From Strigops habroptila (lineage: Eukaryota; Chordata; Aves; Psittaciformes; Psittacidae), in the NCBI RefSeq assembly GCF_004027225.2, contig NC_044282.2:63725725-63789724 (forward strand): a stretch of 64,000 nucleotides of DNA, given 5' to 3'. Positions 62,101-64,000 of this stretch are shown one piece after another (position 1 is the stretch's first letter; each line of letters opens with the position of its first letter). Under the pieces are notes generated by a model that saw only the letters and a program-made list of their open reading frames with translations, was not told the DNA's origin and did not search any database. A program made the translations under genes and the position numbers.

Positions 62101-64000
62101 AGTTGTGAAAGTGAATTCTGAGGTTGTCAGCTAAGTGTAAGAAAATGAGGAAAAAACAGTGATTGTAAGCAACTGGTTTAATTGACTTGCCTAGTATTAC
62201 ATTGGTCTGAGAAAGAAGGCAGTGTCATTGCTTCTAAACTGTGAGTGTGTGTGCACGTGTGTGTGTGCACTGACTCTCTACATACAGAACAACAGTGGTA
62301 ATAAATTCAAACACTTGACAACTTTGTGTCAAGGTGTCCAAAAGAAAACCTGAGATTTGTTTGTGAGTTTTTATGGATCGTGTACTTGAAATGACTACAG
62401 TTGGGTTGGCATGGAAGCGTCTAAGAATCATGTTTTTCAGTTGTAAGTGAAAGAATTAAAGTCTTTTTTCCAGAAGTACTGACTAGACAGAGGTAAGCTT
62501 CTCTAAGTTTAGTTAGAGAATTAAACTTGGAGTTACTTGGAGTCTGATGCTTTAAGAAACAATAAATAACACAGCATTTGTGATCCTTTTGAAAGTGCTA
62601 GTAATAGTGCAAGGCTTGGTGATTCTGCTATGTAAGGCAATGATTTTAAGTTCTTATTGGTCAGTGGATCTGACCTCTACCACAGCTGTTTATGGAGCAC
62701 ACACTAATTTAGGTATTCAAGCCAGTGTCAAACATGCTCAGCAGTCATACTTCTCTTGACAGTAAGTAGTGTATTGCATGCTTAGTACTTCTGGGGTTTT
62801 GGCTTCAGAAGTCTTGTAATGAGTACCCAAATGTAGGGGTTTATCAACTGTTGATGGATTGAAAAAAGTAGCAAGTAGCAAGGAGCTGTAAGTGCTGTCC
62901 AGCCGAGAGGAGAGCACGGATAAATCCAAGTCAAAATAATAAAAAAGAAGAACTGAGAAAACTTTTGCGGTTCAATTTGTACAGGTATGTTGGTGTTCTC
63001 ACCATCCCTCTGCAGCTGAGATAGCAGTCAATTCCCGTGGGAGAGTGATCAGAGCACTGATTTCTTAAGCTGTTCAGAAAAAAAGGAGCAAACCCCCTGC
63101 ACATTCATGCTTCAGGGGTAGATAACAAACACCAATGTAACCTTCTTTCACACTGCTACATGCCGCACTTCATATTCAACCTGCGTGCTACATGCTACAC
63201 GTAATGTTGTGATTCCACTGACTTGGTGGTGGCCTCCTGAGTTCTTGGTAAAAGGGAGTAAGTTGAAATGACTAATGTGGGAAAGCCAGTCTTGAACATG
63301 CAAATTACAGCAGCGAAAACTTCCTAAGAGCTGTTGACCTCTCCTCCAAGTCAAGACCCCATCCTTGGCCAGAACAGCTGAGTTTTGGCTGAGGAAGAAC
63401 TGCAGAATTAAACCCTGCAACAGCAGAGCCTCCCTCTGTGGCAGAGAAGCTGTGCAGAGCTCTCCATTTATGCAGATCTCTCCCTGTGGTGAAATTACTT
63501 CTCCTTCAAAGCGGCATTTTCTTGGTTTCAGTCCTTAACTGAAGCTTCTGCAGTTGCATGCCCTCAGCTGCAACAGCTTGTGTCAGCAGCAGACACAACA
63601 CACCCGAGGGAGAGAACTGTGGCCAACAGCCCTGATTTCGATGTGTTGGGAGATGTGCTGACATTACCCCTACAAGCTGTATGTCTACTTATGATTCTCC
63701 TCAAGCTCCAGGAAGATCCCCAGCATTGTTTTCCATCAAAATGTATATGTGAAAACATGCAACCTGGGGGTAAAACATAATGACATGAGAGAACTGATCG
63801 CTATAGGAGAACCTTTATGCAAGCAAAAACTATGAATGTGAAAAAAAGAAGAAGAAAATAAAAGGACTAGGCAAGAGCCACCTTAAGGCTATTAAATTGA
63901 GAGGTATGGAAGCAGCTTCTGACTCAGAAGATCCTTAAACTGCTGATGGCTGGAAACTGGAAAGTATATCTGGGAATGCTCACTCTGTGCATTCCATTTT
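59164..64000. other. Intergenic DNA, no gene recognised
   Basis: No coding exon, RNA gene or clear transposon was recognised. A short interrupted TG repeat is at about 62241-62269. Confidence 0.5.

Noticed and set aside
1-64000. CRISPR arrays, operons, prophage or other prokaryotic systems
   Set aside because: The window is vertebrate nuclear DNA with spliced genes; no spaced direct-repeat array was seen.

Overview
This is vertebrate nuclear DNA, almost certainly from a bird. Genes are split into many short exons with GT-AG introns. About a dozen truncated CR1 LINE tails carry the avian 3' consensus, and a decayed LTR near 19.3 kb resembles ERVL-type LTRs of neoavian birds. Gene order is the mirror of human 2p22 (GALM, SRSF7, GEMIN6, DHX57). 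I recognised the genes from protein families recalled by eye; no search was run.

Layout: 1-17,747 (+) holds 23 coding exons of the RNA helicase gene DHX57; only about the first 50 codons lie off the left edge. 17,748-21,600 is gene-poor, with a CR1 fragment and the LTR relic. 21,600-28,640 (-) is an SRSF7-like gene with nine coding exons. 30,017-32,156 (-) is GEMIN6, with a likely untranslated first exon ending near 32,920. 34,681-40,261 (+) is canonical SRSF7. 43,412-52,019 (-) is GALM, seven exons, with CR1 tails in introns 1 to 5. 52,020-64,000 holds the GALM CpG-rich promoter and then intergenic DNA in which I find no gene.

The notable result is a second, intact SRSF7 gene inserted between DHX57 and GEMIN6, in inverted orientation to the syntenic copy. 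The two copies point away from each other, with GEMIN6 between their 5' ends. Coding exons 2 to 8 have identical lengths in both copies, and all splice sites are intact. Introns 1, 2 and 4 to 8 look unalignable and exons 5 to 9 have drifted. Yet exon 3 plus the start of intron 3 (260 bp) and the core of intron 3 (614 bp) match base for base. That intron is where SRSF7 carries its conserved poison-exon region. The pattern suggests an old duplication kept in step by gene conversion, extreme purifying selection, or both, with probable shared autoregulation. The extra copy also ends 11 residues early at a TGA.

Functionally the window mixes RNA-processing genes (a DExH helicase, an SMN-complex subunit and two SR splicing factors) with one sugar-metabolism gene (galactose mutarotase). 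Nothing indicates an operon or a joint pathway; the neighbourhood is conserved synteny.
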